A DNA stretch of 29,347 nt from Dehalococcoidia bacterium (GTDB lineage: Bacteria > Chloroflexota > Dehalococcoidia > Dehalococcoidales > DAOWKM01), in contig DAOWKM010000072.1 in assembly GCA_030643695.1 (NCBI GenBank), positions 1 to 29,347 on the forward strand, read 5' to 3'. The notes below the pieces were generated by a model, which was given only the letters and a program-made list of their open reading frames with translations, did not search any database and had not been told where the DNA came from. Positions 14,836-21,347 of this stretch are shown piece by piece. A program made the translations under genes and the position numbers. Position 1 is the stretch's first letter. Every line of letters starts with the position of its first letter.

Positions 14836-15995
14836 TGGAGAGTCAGGGGTTAGCCAGAGTGAGAGAAATTTATCATGACCGGTCTCATCGAGTTAAACAG
14901 CTTAAGGCAGCCGGGGAGAAAGTAATCGGTTATTTTTGTGTCTATCCTGTTTTGGAGATGTTGACTGCTCTTAACCTGGTCCCCTATAGGGTATTTGGTG
15001 ATATGAGGGAACCGATAACCAAAGCCGACTCTTGCCTGCCTACAGTGGTTTGTCCCTTTATTCGTAGCGCCTTGGACCTGGGATTGAAAGGTAAGTATGA
15101 CTTCTTAGACGGGGTAGTAATGGCTCATGTTTGTGAGGTTGGAGAGAAGACAGCTCACATCTGGAATCTCTATCTGAACCCTCCTTATTTCCATTTTATA
15201 GATACTCCTCACACTGTACATAAGGCAGCCCAGAAGCAGCATAAGGAGTTGCTGAAGGACTTTGAAAAAACCCTGGAGTTGTTTACCGGAAAGGAGCTTT
15301 CTCCAGGAAGGCTCAGGGAAGCCATTGAAGCCCATAATCAGCAGCGGGCACTGGTGCGGGAATTATATAACTTAAGGAAGCCTGACCCACCCCTTATCTC
15401 AGGGACAGAAACTCTTCAGGTAATGGTGGCGTTGATGAGCCTCCCCGTGGAGGAGGGTAATAAGCTGTTGAGGCAGGTTATAAATGAGGTTAAGGGGCGC
15501 AAAGATGGTCTGCAGAAGAAAACAAGGCTTCTTATCTGGGGCAGCATTATAGATGATGTGGCTCTTATTGAGATGATTGAAGGGCTTGGCGCCAACCTGG
15601 TTATGGATGATACCTGCGTAGGCAGCCGGTTCTATTTCCCTGATGTAGAGCTTACCGATGACCCCTTAGACGGTTTAGCCTATCGCTATCTGGTGGAACT
15701 CAAGTGCCCTCGCACCTTCAGGGAAGCCGTCTTCGGCGAGACCAAGAAGGATTATATGGCTGACCTGGACAGTCGGTTTAGCTATCTGAAGGAATACGCT
15801 AGGGAATGGAATGTCAACGGGGTAATCCTTCAGTCGGTAAGGTATTGCGATATTCATGGCTACGAGGTGCCCCAGGTTAAGGATTATCTTGACAGCATCG
15901 GCTTGCCCAGCATATACCTGGAGCATGATTATAGTGAGGCGGCTTTGGCACCATTAAGGACGAGGGTTCAGGCTTTCCTTGAGGTAATCAGCTAA
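14829..15995 (+). CDS. 2-Hydroxyacyl-CoA dehydratase/benzoyl-CoA reductase-family subunit (small)
   Basis: A 388-residue partner subunit of the same superfamily, near the size of HgdB or BcrC. Family marks are KVIGYFCVYPVLEML (~residues 33-48), a DSCLPTVVCPFIRSAL segment with two cysteines (~70-85), WGSIIDDVALIEMIE (~236-250) and DDTCVGSRFY (~258-267). A C-terminal VILQSVRYCDIHGYEVP segment (~335-351) is also present. The several cysteines would ligate the [4Fe-4S] cluster. It starts within the end of the larger subunit gene (ATG GTA ATG, 7-base overlap), and the activase gene follows after 15 bases. The family has both dehydratases and ATP-dependent aromatic reductases; I leave the substrate open. 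Confidence 0.87.
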   Translation: MVMESQGLARVREIYHDRSHRVKQLKAAGEKVIGYFCVYPVLEMLTALNLVPYRVFGDMREPITKADSCLPTVVCPFIRSALDLGLKGKYDFLDGVVMAHVCEVGEKTAHIWNLYLNPPYFHFIDTPHTVHKAAQKQHKELLKDFEKTLELFTGKELSPGRLREAIEAHNQQRALVRELYNLRKPDPPLISGTETLQVMVALMSLPVEEGNKLLRQVINEVKGRKDGLQKKTRLLIWGSIIDDVALIEMIEGLGANLVMDDTCVGSRFYFPDVELTDDPLDGLAYRYLVELKCPRTFREAVFGETKKDYMADLDSRFSYLKEYAREWNVNGVILQSVRYCDIHGYEVPQVKDYLDSIGLPSIYLEHDYSEAALAPLRTRVQAFLEVIS

Positions 15996-15996
15996 A

Positions 15997-16003
15997 AAAG
16001 GAG
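15997..16003 (+). promoter_or_regulatory. Ribosome-binding site positioned for an ATT start
   Basis: AAAGGAG, preceded by a run of A, ends 7 bases before the ATT codon at 16011, the optimum spacing. The next in-frame ATG (16044) is 40 bases away and lacks any ribosome site of its own, since the preceding bases are GACCTAGGTTCCACC. Confidence 0.7.
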
Positions 16004-16010
16004 ATTTAAT

Positions 16011-16853
16011 ATTTATTTTGCTGGAATTGACCTAGGTTCCACCATGACCAAGGTGGTAATTATGGATGTGGACGGCGGGATTTGCGCTCGTGTTGTCGGT
16101 CCCACCGGTGCTGAGCACCGCCGGCTGGCTAACAGGGTAATGGAGGAGGCACTGGAGCAGGCTAATCTATCTTTTGATGAAATATCCTATGTGATAGCCA
16201 CCGGCTACGGCAGGCTCAATGTTCCCTTTGCCGACCGCCAGATAACGGAATTAACCTGCCACGCTAGGGGGGTGGTCAGCCTCTTCCCTGCCGTCAGAAT
16301 AGCCATTGATATTGGGGGACAGGATGCCAAGGGGCTCAAGATTAAAGAGGGGAAGCTAATTGACTTTGTTATGAATGACAAGTGTGCTGCCGGAACCGGC
16401 AGGTTTCTGGAGGTCATCGCTGCTGCCCTTGGCGTCAAGCTAGAGGAACTGGGAGAAATTTCATTAAAGTCTACCAATAAGGTTAAGATTAGCAATACCT
16501 GCACTATTTTTGCCCAGCAGGAGGTAATATCTTATATCTCTAAGGGGATACCATTGGAGGACATCGTGGCTGGGCTTCATGATGCTATCACCAGCCGGGT
16601 AGTCAAAATGGTGCGAAGGCTGAAGATAGAGCCTGATGTGGTGTTTACCGGGGGTGTGGCTAAGAATATCGGAGTAGTTTATGCTATGAAGGAGAACCTG
16701 GGATGCGAGGTTCTTGTTCCTGAGGAACCACTTTTCACTGGGGCAATAGGTGCTGCTATATTAGGCAAGGAACTCACCCTGGGAGCCATGTCCAAGGGTG
16801 AGCCTATTCCGAGGAAGGAGCGTCGTCTGGAGGAGATTACCTTCTTCAGCTAG
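16011..16853 (+). CDS. Acyl-CoA dehydratase activase (BadF/HgdC type), ATT start
   Basis: An ASKHA-fold ATPase holding a [4Fe-4S] cluster between two subunits; it uses ATP to push a low-potential electron to the dehydratase/reductase. Motifs are GIDLGST at the very start (residues 4-10, phosphate 1), IDIGGQDAK (~100-108), DKCAAGTGRFLE (~123-134) and CTIFAQQE (~164-171); the latter two carry the cluster cysteines. Phosphate 2/adenosine motif FTGGVAKNIG (~215) and a C-terminal TGAIGAAILG are also present. No ATG, GTG or TTG lies between the upstream stop (15993) and GIDLGS, but an ATT at 16011 sits 7 bases after AAAGGAG and yields (M)YFAGIDLGS. The 280-residue product then equals the HgdC/BcrD size. 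The next ATG (16044) would remove the phosphate motif. Confidence 0.85.
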   Translation: MYFAGIDLGSTMTKVVIMDVDGGICARVVGPTGAEHRRLANRVMEEALEQANLSFDEISYVIATGYGRLNVPFADRQITELTCHARGVVSLFPAVRIAIDIGGQDAKGLKIKEGKLIDFVMNDKCAAGTGRFLEVIAAALGVKLEELGEISLKSTNKVKISNTCTIFAQQEVISYISKGIPLEDIVAGLHDAITSRVVKMVRRLKIEPDVVFTGGVAKNIGVVYAMKENLGCEVLVPEEPLFTGAIGAAILGKELTLGAMSKGEPIPRKERRLEEITFFS

Positions 16854-16866
16854 AGGGCAATTAAAT

Positions 16867-17652
16867 ATGGCTTGGTTTATGGGCATTGACATTGGCTCAG
16901 TAACTAGCAAGGGAGCTATAACTAAAGATGGTAAGCTTTTAGTGGCTTATCATCTGCTTCCTTCCGGGGCTAATTACCGGGCAGTAGCCCAAAGGTTGAG
17001 GGAAGAGCTTTTGGCAAGGGCGGGACTGTCCCCACAGGAGATAACCTATACTATAGCCACCGGCTACGGGGCGGGCAGCGTTTCCTTTAGCGATGAACAG
17101 GTGGCTGATATCCGCTGCTGTGCCCGGGGAACGAGCAGCCTTTTTCCCTCGGCAAGAACAGTCATTGATATACAGGGGATGTCTAGCCAGGTGATTCGCC
17201 TTGATGAGGAGGGGCAAGTGACCAACTTTGTGGTCAGTGAGAAGTGTGCCGCCGGCAGCGGGCGCTTTCTTGAGATTATTGCCAATGTCCTCAGGATAAA
17301 CCTCAACGATATTGGTCCTCTTTCCCTCAAGTCTAAAAATCCCATCACCTTCACTACCGGGTGTGCCGTTTTTGGAGAATCAGAGGCTATCTCCAGGGTA
17401 GCCGAAGGCATCTCCAAGGAGGATATTCTGGCTGGGGTTCATATGGCGCTGGCTAGTAAGCTCTCTGCCCTCATTGATAGGGTTGGGCTGGAAGAGCAAT
17501 GCGCCATTAGTGGTGGCGGTGGCGTTAATGTTGGGCTTATCAGAAGTTTGGAAGAGAAGCTGGGAATTCAGTTATTGGTGCCCCCTCAGCCCCAGCTCAT
17601 TACCGCCTTAGGCGCGGCTATAATGGCTGAAGAAAAGCAAAAAGGGATTTAG
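16867..17652 (+). CDS. Second acyl-CoA dehydratase activase-like subunit, altered ATPase core
   Basis: A 261-residue paralogue of the preceding activase, starting MAWFMGIDIGSVTSKG, with GAGGG-like GAGGG replaced by GAGGG-less GAGGGC; the usable ribosome site is GAGGG at 16853-16857, 9 bases upstream. It keeps the phosphate-1 motif, EKCAAGSGRFLE (~residues 122-133) and CAVFGESE, so both cluster cysteines remain. The usual DIGGQD motif reads DIQGMSSQV (~100-108), and FTGGVAKN is replaced by ISGGGGVNVG. Loss of the GGQD side chains suggests weaker or no ATP hydrolysis. With the first activase it may form a heterodimer, like BcrA/BcrD. It is 13 bases downstream of the first activase gene and ends the operon, converging on the sirtuin gene. 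Confidence 0.85.
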   Translation: MAWFMGIDIGSVTSKGAITKDGKLLVAYHLLPSGANYRAVAQRLREELLARAGLSPQEITYTIATGYGAGSVSFSDEQVADIRCCARGTSSLFPSARTVIDIQGMSSQVIRLDEEGQVTNFVVSEKCAAGSGRFLEIIANVLRINLNDIGPLSLKSKNPITFTTGCAVFGESEAISRVAEGISKEDILAGVHMALASKLSALIDRVGLEEQCAISGGGGVNVGLIRSLEEKLGIQLLVPPQPQLITALGAAIMAEEKQKGI

Positions 17653-17665
17653 TAAGCAGTGCCCC

Positions 17666-18454
17666 CTAATTAACCGCCAATTTTTCCTTTACCCGTTTTA
17701 TTATCCTTGGCGTTATCTCCCCAGCTTTAGCTCTAATCAGGACGGTAGCCTTCTCGTCCATAGGGGTGGGGCTGAGATTGATAATAACTAATTTGGCTCC
17801 TGAGTTGGTGGCGTAGATAGGCATATAGGCGGCGGGGTAAACAACCAGGGTTGAGCCAACCACAATAAACAGGTCAGAGCTACAGGAGCGTGATGTTGCC
17901 TCGTCTAGCACCTTCACTGGCAGCGGCTCGCCGAAGAGGACAACATCTGGTTTCAGCATGCCGTGGCATGCCTCACAGTCTGGAATTTCCTCCCCCTTAT
18001 CCAGCCTGGCTTTAATCTGGTCAGAGGGATAACGCCTACCACAGCTTAGGCATACTATCCACTGCATATTGCCGTGGAGCTCAAACACCTTGTTATCAGG
18101 CACCCCCGCCTTTTGGTGGAGGTTATCTATATTTTGGGTAATGACACAGTCCAGCTTACCCAACCTGTCTAAATCAGCAATAGCATAGTGAGCCAGGTTT
18201 GGTTTAGCCTCAGTGGTTAAGCTTCCTTCCTGAAGCAACTGCCACTGCTTCCTTCTGGATTTAGGGTCGCTAATAAACTTTTGATAGGTGAAATCATTCG
18301 GGTCGAACCTGTCCCAGATTCCCCCCGGACTGCGGAAGTCAGGGATTCCTGACTCGGTGCTGACCCCGGCACCAGTAAAGACTACTATCCTTTTGGCATT
18401 AATAATTAGGTCAGCTACTCTGTCAGTAAGGGCATCTAAATTCTGGTTTTCCAT
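17666..18454 (-). CDS. cobB: Sir2-family NAD-dependent protein deacylase
   Basis: Removes acyl groups from protein lysines using NAD+, giving nicotinamide and O-acyl-ADP-ribose. The 262-residue protein has the NAD pocket GAGVSTESGIPDFRS (~residues 28-42), TQNIDNLHQKAG (~109-120) and the catalytic ELHGN (~129-133). A structural zinc site of four cysteines follows (CLSC at ~140, CEAC at ~162), then KPDVVLFGEPLP and VVGSTLVVYPA. Length and motifs match bacterial Sir2/CobB. It could reverse acylation of metabolic enzymes, including acyl-CoA enzymes encoded beside it, but it is on the opposite strand and may be independent. No strong ribosome site is seen before the ATG; a GCGAAG lies just upstream. 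It converges on the activase gene with 13 bases between stops. Confidence 0.92.
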   Translation of the reverse strand: MENQNLDALTDRVADLIINAKRIVVFTGAGVSTESGIPDFRSPGGIWDRFDPNDFTYQKFISDPKSRRKQWQLLQEGSLTTEAKPNLAHYAIADLDRLGKLDCVITQNIDNLHQKAGVPDNKVFELHGNMQWIVCLSCGRRYPSDQIKARLDKGEEIPDCEACHGMLKPDVVLFGEPLPVKVLDEATSRSCSSDLFIVVGSTLVVYPAAYMPIYATNSGAKLVIINLSPTPMDEKATVLIRAKAGEITPRIIKRVKEKLAVN

Positions 18455-18547
18455 CTTCGCTTATATTAGCTGGCTAGGCTACTAGCGTCAAGGTTTATAT
18501 GGGAAAGGTCGTTTGGTAATCCTAAAACTTCATTGGCTGGGGACTAC

Positions 18548-18576
18548 TTGTTGAGGAGACCTTGGCTGGTTATAAT
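18548..18576 (+). promoter_or_regulatory. Promoter of the ArsA-like gene
   Basis: A perfect TATAAT (18571-18576) with TTGTTG (18548-18553) 17 bases upstream. The predicted start near 18583 gives a leader of ~14 bases that includes the GGAGGG ribosome site. Confidence 0.55.
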
Positions 18577-18596
18577 TAGGTATGGAGGGATGAGGG

Positions 18597-19805
18597 ATGA
18601 GGGTTATTCTATATATGGGGAAGGGTGGGGTAGGCAAAACCAGTGTGGCGGCGGCTACTGCCCTGCGTTCAGCACAGTTGGGTTACCGAACCATTATCCT
18701 CAGCACTGATAGTGCTCATAGCCTTGCTGATTCCTTTGACCTTGCTCTGGGGAGTGAGCCCCAGCCTATCCTCCCTAACCTGTGGGGGCAGGAGCCGGAG
18801 GTATCCCGAACGATAGGGGCCCGCTGGGGCACTGTCCAAGAGTGGATGTCAGCTCTCTTAGCCTGGCGGGGTATGGATGAAATGGTTGCCAGTGAGATGG
18901 CTATTCTTCCCGGGATGGAGGAGCTAGCCAACCTGTTGTATATCATTGACTATTCTCGGAGCGGGAAATATGATGTCATCATTGTTGATTGTGCTCCTAC
19001 CGGGGAGACATTGCGTTTCCTGGCTTTCCCTGAAGTATTGCACTGGTGGATGGACAGGATGTTTCCTATTGGGCGCAAAGCGGCTAGTCTGGTGCACCCC
19101 CTAGTTAGCCGGCTGACCAGCATACCCGTGCCTGATGATGAAGTCTTCGCCTCAGTAGAGAGCCTGTTTTCCGAGCTTGATGAAATACAGTCTCTCCTCA
19201 CTAATCAGGATGAAGCCTCAGTGCGTCTGGTGGTCAACCCCGAGAAGATGGTAATCAAGGAAGCACAGCGCACCTTCACCTACCTCAACCTCTATGGTTA
19301 TCTTACCGACCTCATCATCTGCAATCGCCTCATCCCTGATAAGGTGGATGACCGGTATTTTAGCTTTTGGAAGAAGAGCCAGAGCCAATATTCCACAATG
19401 ATTGAGGAGAGCTTTGCTCCTCTGCCTATCTCCAGTGTTCCCCTTCTGGAACAAGAGGTAGTGGGAATTCCTATGCTCAAGGTTATGGCTGATGCCCTTT
19501 ACGGAGGTGACGACCCCACTAAGGTCTTCTTTCGGGGACAGATTCAACAGTTCCATGAAGAAGACGAGCACTACATTCTTACCCTGGCTCTCCCGTTCAC
19601 TGAGAAGGGAGATATCTCGCTAGTGCAGAACGGTGACGAACTCATTATTCGGGTGGGGAACTTCAAACGGAATATTATACTTCCCCGCGCCTTGGTTGGT
19701 TTGGCTGCCACCGAGGCGAGATTTGACAGGGGTAGGTTGAGAATCCAGTTTTATCAAAGGGAAGAAAAAAAAGGAGGTGAGAAGCATGGCAGAGAAGCTC
19801 TTTGA
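18597..19805 (+). CDS. ArsA/Get3-like ATPase with HSP20-like C-terminal domain
   Basis: A 402-residue single-nucleotide-domain P-loop ATPase. MGKGGVGKTSVAAATA (residues 6-21) is the deviant Walker A with the signature lysine. STDSAHSLADSF (~36-47) is switch I, and VDCAPTGETLRFLAFPE (~129-145) is the ArsA/Get3 switch II signature. Residues ~315-395 form a beta-rich tail (YILTLALPF, then VGNFKRNIILPRAL) like the HSP20-type domain in bacterial ArsA relatives. The metal-binding cysteines of plasmid ArsA are absent, so arsenite transport is unlikely, and a protein-targeting or remodelling role is more plausible. GGAGGG 7 bases before the ATG sets the start. The next gene overlaps its end by 20 bases. 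Confidence 0.85.
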   Translation: MRVILYMGKGGVGKTSVAAATALRSAQLGYRTIILSTDSAHSLADSFDLALGSEPQPILPNLWGQEPEVSRTIGARWGTVQEWMSALLAWRGMDEMVASEMAILPGMEELANLLYIIDYSRSGKYDVIIVDCAPTGETLRFLAFPEVLHWWMDRMFPIGRKAASLVHPLVSRLTSIPVPDDEVFASVESLFSELDEIQSLLTNQDEASVRLVVNPEKMVIKEAQRTFTYLNLYGYLTDLIICNRLIPDKVDDRYFSFWKKSQSQYSTMIEESFAPLPISSVPLLEQEVVGIPMLKVMADALYGGDDPTKVFFRGQIQQFHEEDEHYILTLALPFTEKGDISLVQNGDELIIRVGNFKRNIILPRALVGLAATEARFDRGRLRIQFYQREEKKGGEKHGREAL

Positions 19806-20013
19806 AATTGAGCATCAACCGGGAGGGGAGGTAGTCTTGCGCTTCAAATTGCCTGGGCTTGCCATTATGCCTGAGGCAACCAAGGGGCATTTCAGGACGG
19901 CGCGCAAGGAGGTCTTGTTAGCCATTCGCAGTGTGCTTGATAAAGCAATTGAGCGAGCTGAGAAAGCCGAGGAGGCAAAGACAAAGAAGAGAACCAAGAT
20001 AGAAGTTCAGTAA
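19786..20013 (+). CDS. Small charged protein coupled to the ArsA-like ATPase
   Basis: A 75-residue soluble protein, not recognised. Residues 1-28 could form a beta hairpin (LFEIEHQ, EVVLRFKL), and the rest is an amphipathic helix with many Ala, Glu and Lys (about residues 35-70), possibly a coiled coil. The ribosome site AAGGAGGTGA is perfect and lies inside the end of the ATPase gene; the start (ATG 19786) overlaps it by 20 bases. Translational coupling suggests a partner or regulatory subunit of the ATPase. Its stop overlaps the stop of the convergent glycosylase-like gene by 7 bases. Confidence 0.75.
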   Translation: MAEKLFEIEHQPGGEVVLRFKLPGLAIMPEATKGHFRTARKEVLLAIRSVLDKAIERAEKAEEAKTKKRTKIEVQ

Positions 20014-20693
20014 GTTTTATTGCTGCACTGGCAAACATTGTTGAGGCAGCACCGGTGGCAAAGGGGATGGTTGCGGCAGACATTCTTAGCCAGGCAGACG
20101 AGTAGGGCGTGGTATTCATTGAATAGCCTGGCATCAGTGGGTAGATTATCCGTAAAAAGGGTCTGGTAGGCAGCATAGCTGTTACCATTCGGTGTCAGCC
20201 CAATGCGGTTGATGATGCGGCGGGTATAGGCATCAATAACAAAAATTGGCTTATTGGCAGCATACAGTATTATGGAATCGGCCGTCTCTTGCCCAATACC
20301 ATGGATGGAAAGAAGCTGTTGGCGGAGATGGTCAGTATTATTGGCAAACAGCTTATTGAGGTTATCATCATAGTTTTCTCCCAGCCAGTAAGCAAAGGAC
20401 TTAAGCTTTAGTGCCTTGGCATTATAGTAACCAGAGGGGTGGATAAGCGCCGCCACTTCAGGCGGGCTGAGGTGGCGTAAGACCTCTGGTGATAGCGCTT
20501 TGGCTGCTCTTAGATTGGCTATAGCCCTCTCTACATTACCCCAGGCGGCTGATTGAGTAAGGATAGCGCCAACTATTACCTCAAAAGGCTCCTGTGCTGG
20601 CCACCAGTGTTGAGGTCCATAGCAGTCCATAAGCTGATGGTAGATACTTAGTAATGTTTGGCTTATTGATTGGTTCTCCATTCTGCTGACCAT
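20007..20693 (-). CDS. Endonuclease III-related HhH-GPD protein (COG2231)
   Basis: A 228-residue DNA glycosylase-fold protein. The helix-hairpin-helix reads LLSIHGIGQETADSIIL (~residues 124-140), followed by FVIDAYTRR (~150-158) with the catalytic Asp. Its C-terminal cysteine cluster (CLAKNVC, then CHRCC and a final C) fits the C-x6-C-x2-C-x5-C [4Fe-4S] loop of endonuclease III. In Nth the hairpin has the catalytic lysine (GVGRKTA), but here the position is Glu (GIGQETA). It is therefore not a classical bifunctional Nth and agrees with the COG2231 branch of unknown or different base specificity. The start is either ATG 20693 or ATG 20681; neither has a strong ribosome site. It converges on the ArsA partner gene. 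Confidence 0.82.
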   Translation of the reverse strand: MVSRMENQSISQTLLSIYHQLMDCYGPQHWWPAQEPFEVIVGAILTQSAAWGNVERAIANLRAAKALSPEVLRHLSPPEVAALIHPSGYYNAKALKLKSFAYWLGENYDDNLNKLFANNTDHLRQQLLSIHGIGQETADSIILYAANKPIFVIDAYTRRIINRIGLTPNGNSYAAYQTLFTDNLPTDARLFNEYHALLVCLAKNVCRNHPLCHRCCLNNVCQCSNKTY

Positions 20694-20744
20694 AATAACA
20701 TAGATTTAATCCCTTTGATAAGCTGTTAATTATGGACTAGGGGC

Positions 20745-20773
20745 TTGACAAATACTACATATTGTGGTATCTT
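20745..20773 (+). promoter_or_regulatory. Promoter of the nrdR-nrdJ operon
   Basis: Perfect -35 TTGACA (20745-20750), 17-base spacer, -10 TATCTT (20768-20773). The first NrdR-like box lies in the spacer and a second lies just after the predicted transcript start near 20780. Confidence 0.65.
20752..20767 (+). promoter_or_regulatory. NrdR-like box 1
   Basis: ATACTACATATTGTGG matches the published NrdR-box pattern ACACWATATATWGTGT at 13 of 16 positions and occupies most of the -35/-10 spacer. Binding here would block RNA polymerase. Confidence 0.65.
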
Positions 20774-20782
20774 AGTTTTACT

Positions 20783-20798
20783 ACCCTATATAATGTAG
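20783..20798 (+). promoter_or_regulatory. NrdR-like box 2
   Basis: ACCCTATATAATGTAG matches the NrdR pattern at 12 of 16 positions. Its start is exactly 31 bases from the start of box 1 (three helical turns), the spacing typical of tandem NrdR boxes. Confidence 0.6.
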
Positions 20799-20807
20799 AG
20801 TTTTATG

Positions 20808-21347
20808 ATGAACTGTCCTTATTGCGGATACCCTGACTCCAAGGTTATTGATTCTCGTGATGTGAATGAGGGCATACGCCGTCGTCGGCAGTGCTTAAAC
20901 TGTGGCTCTCGTTTCACTACCTACGAACGACTGCAACCAGCTAGTCTCTTCGTGATTAAGAAAGATGAAAGGCGTGAGGAATTTAATAGGAATAAGCTAC
21001 TAACCGGTATTCACAAGGCTTGTGAAAAACGACCACTACCTACCGGGACAGTTGATAAGCTTGTTGATGATATAGAAGCTGAGCTTTATCACCTGGGTAA
21101 GGCGGAGATACCCAGTACCGTCATTGGTGATATGGTAATGAACAGGCTAAAGAGCCTGGACCATGTTGCCTATATCCGCTTTGCTAGTGTCTACCGGGAG
21201 TTTACTGACATTACCACTCTAAAACAGGAGGTGGACACTCTGCTCAGTGCTGAAGCTGAGGCATCTCAGTCAGCTAGTCAACTGCCCCTACTTCCTACCG
21301 AGCCATCAGCAGGATTAGCTAAGAGTCATCGGAGGAGTCGCCAATGA
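20808..21347 (+). CDS. nrdR: Transcriptional repressor NrdR
   Basis: Nucleotide-sensing repressor of ribonucleotide reductase genes. It opens MNCPYCGYPDSKVIDSRDVNEG with the first zinc pair, and the second pair is in CLNCGSRFTTYERLQP (~residues 31-46). An ATP-cone follows (~residues 48-138; VIKKDERREEFNRNKLLTGI), ending near YREFTDITTLKQE. The C-terminal 35 residues are a low-complexity tail rich in Ser, Ala and Leu and are not part of the core. ATG 20808 is chosen over the adjacent ATG 20805 because family members begin M-x-CP. The gene overlaps nrdJ by 4 bases (ATGA), and the boxes upstream imply autoregulation. Confidence 0.95.
   Translation: MNCPYCGYPDSKVIDSRDVNEGIRRRRQCLNCGSRFTTYERLQPASLFVIKKDERREEFNRNKLLTGIHKACEKRPLPTGTVDKLVDDIEAELYHLGKAEIPSTVIGDMVMNRLKSLDHVAYIRFASVYREFTDITTLKQEVDTLLSAEAEASQSASQLPLLPTEPSAGLAKSHRRSRQ

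Noticed and set aside
16044..16046. ATG 16044 as the start of the first activase
   Set aside because: It would remove the GIDLGST nucleotide motif and lacks a ribosome site; ATT 16011 fits better.
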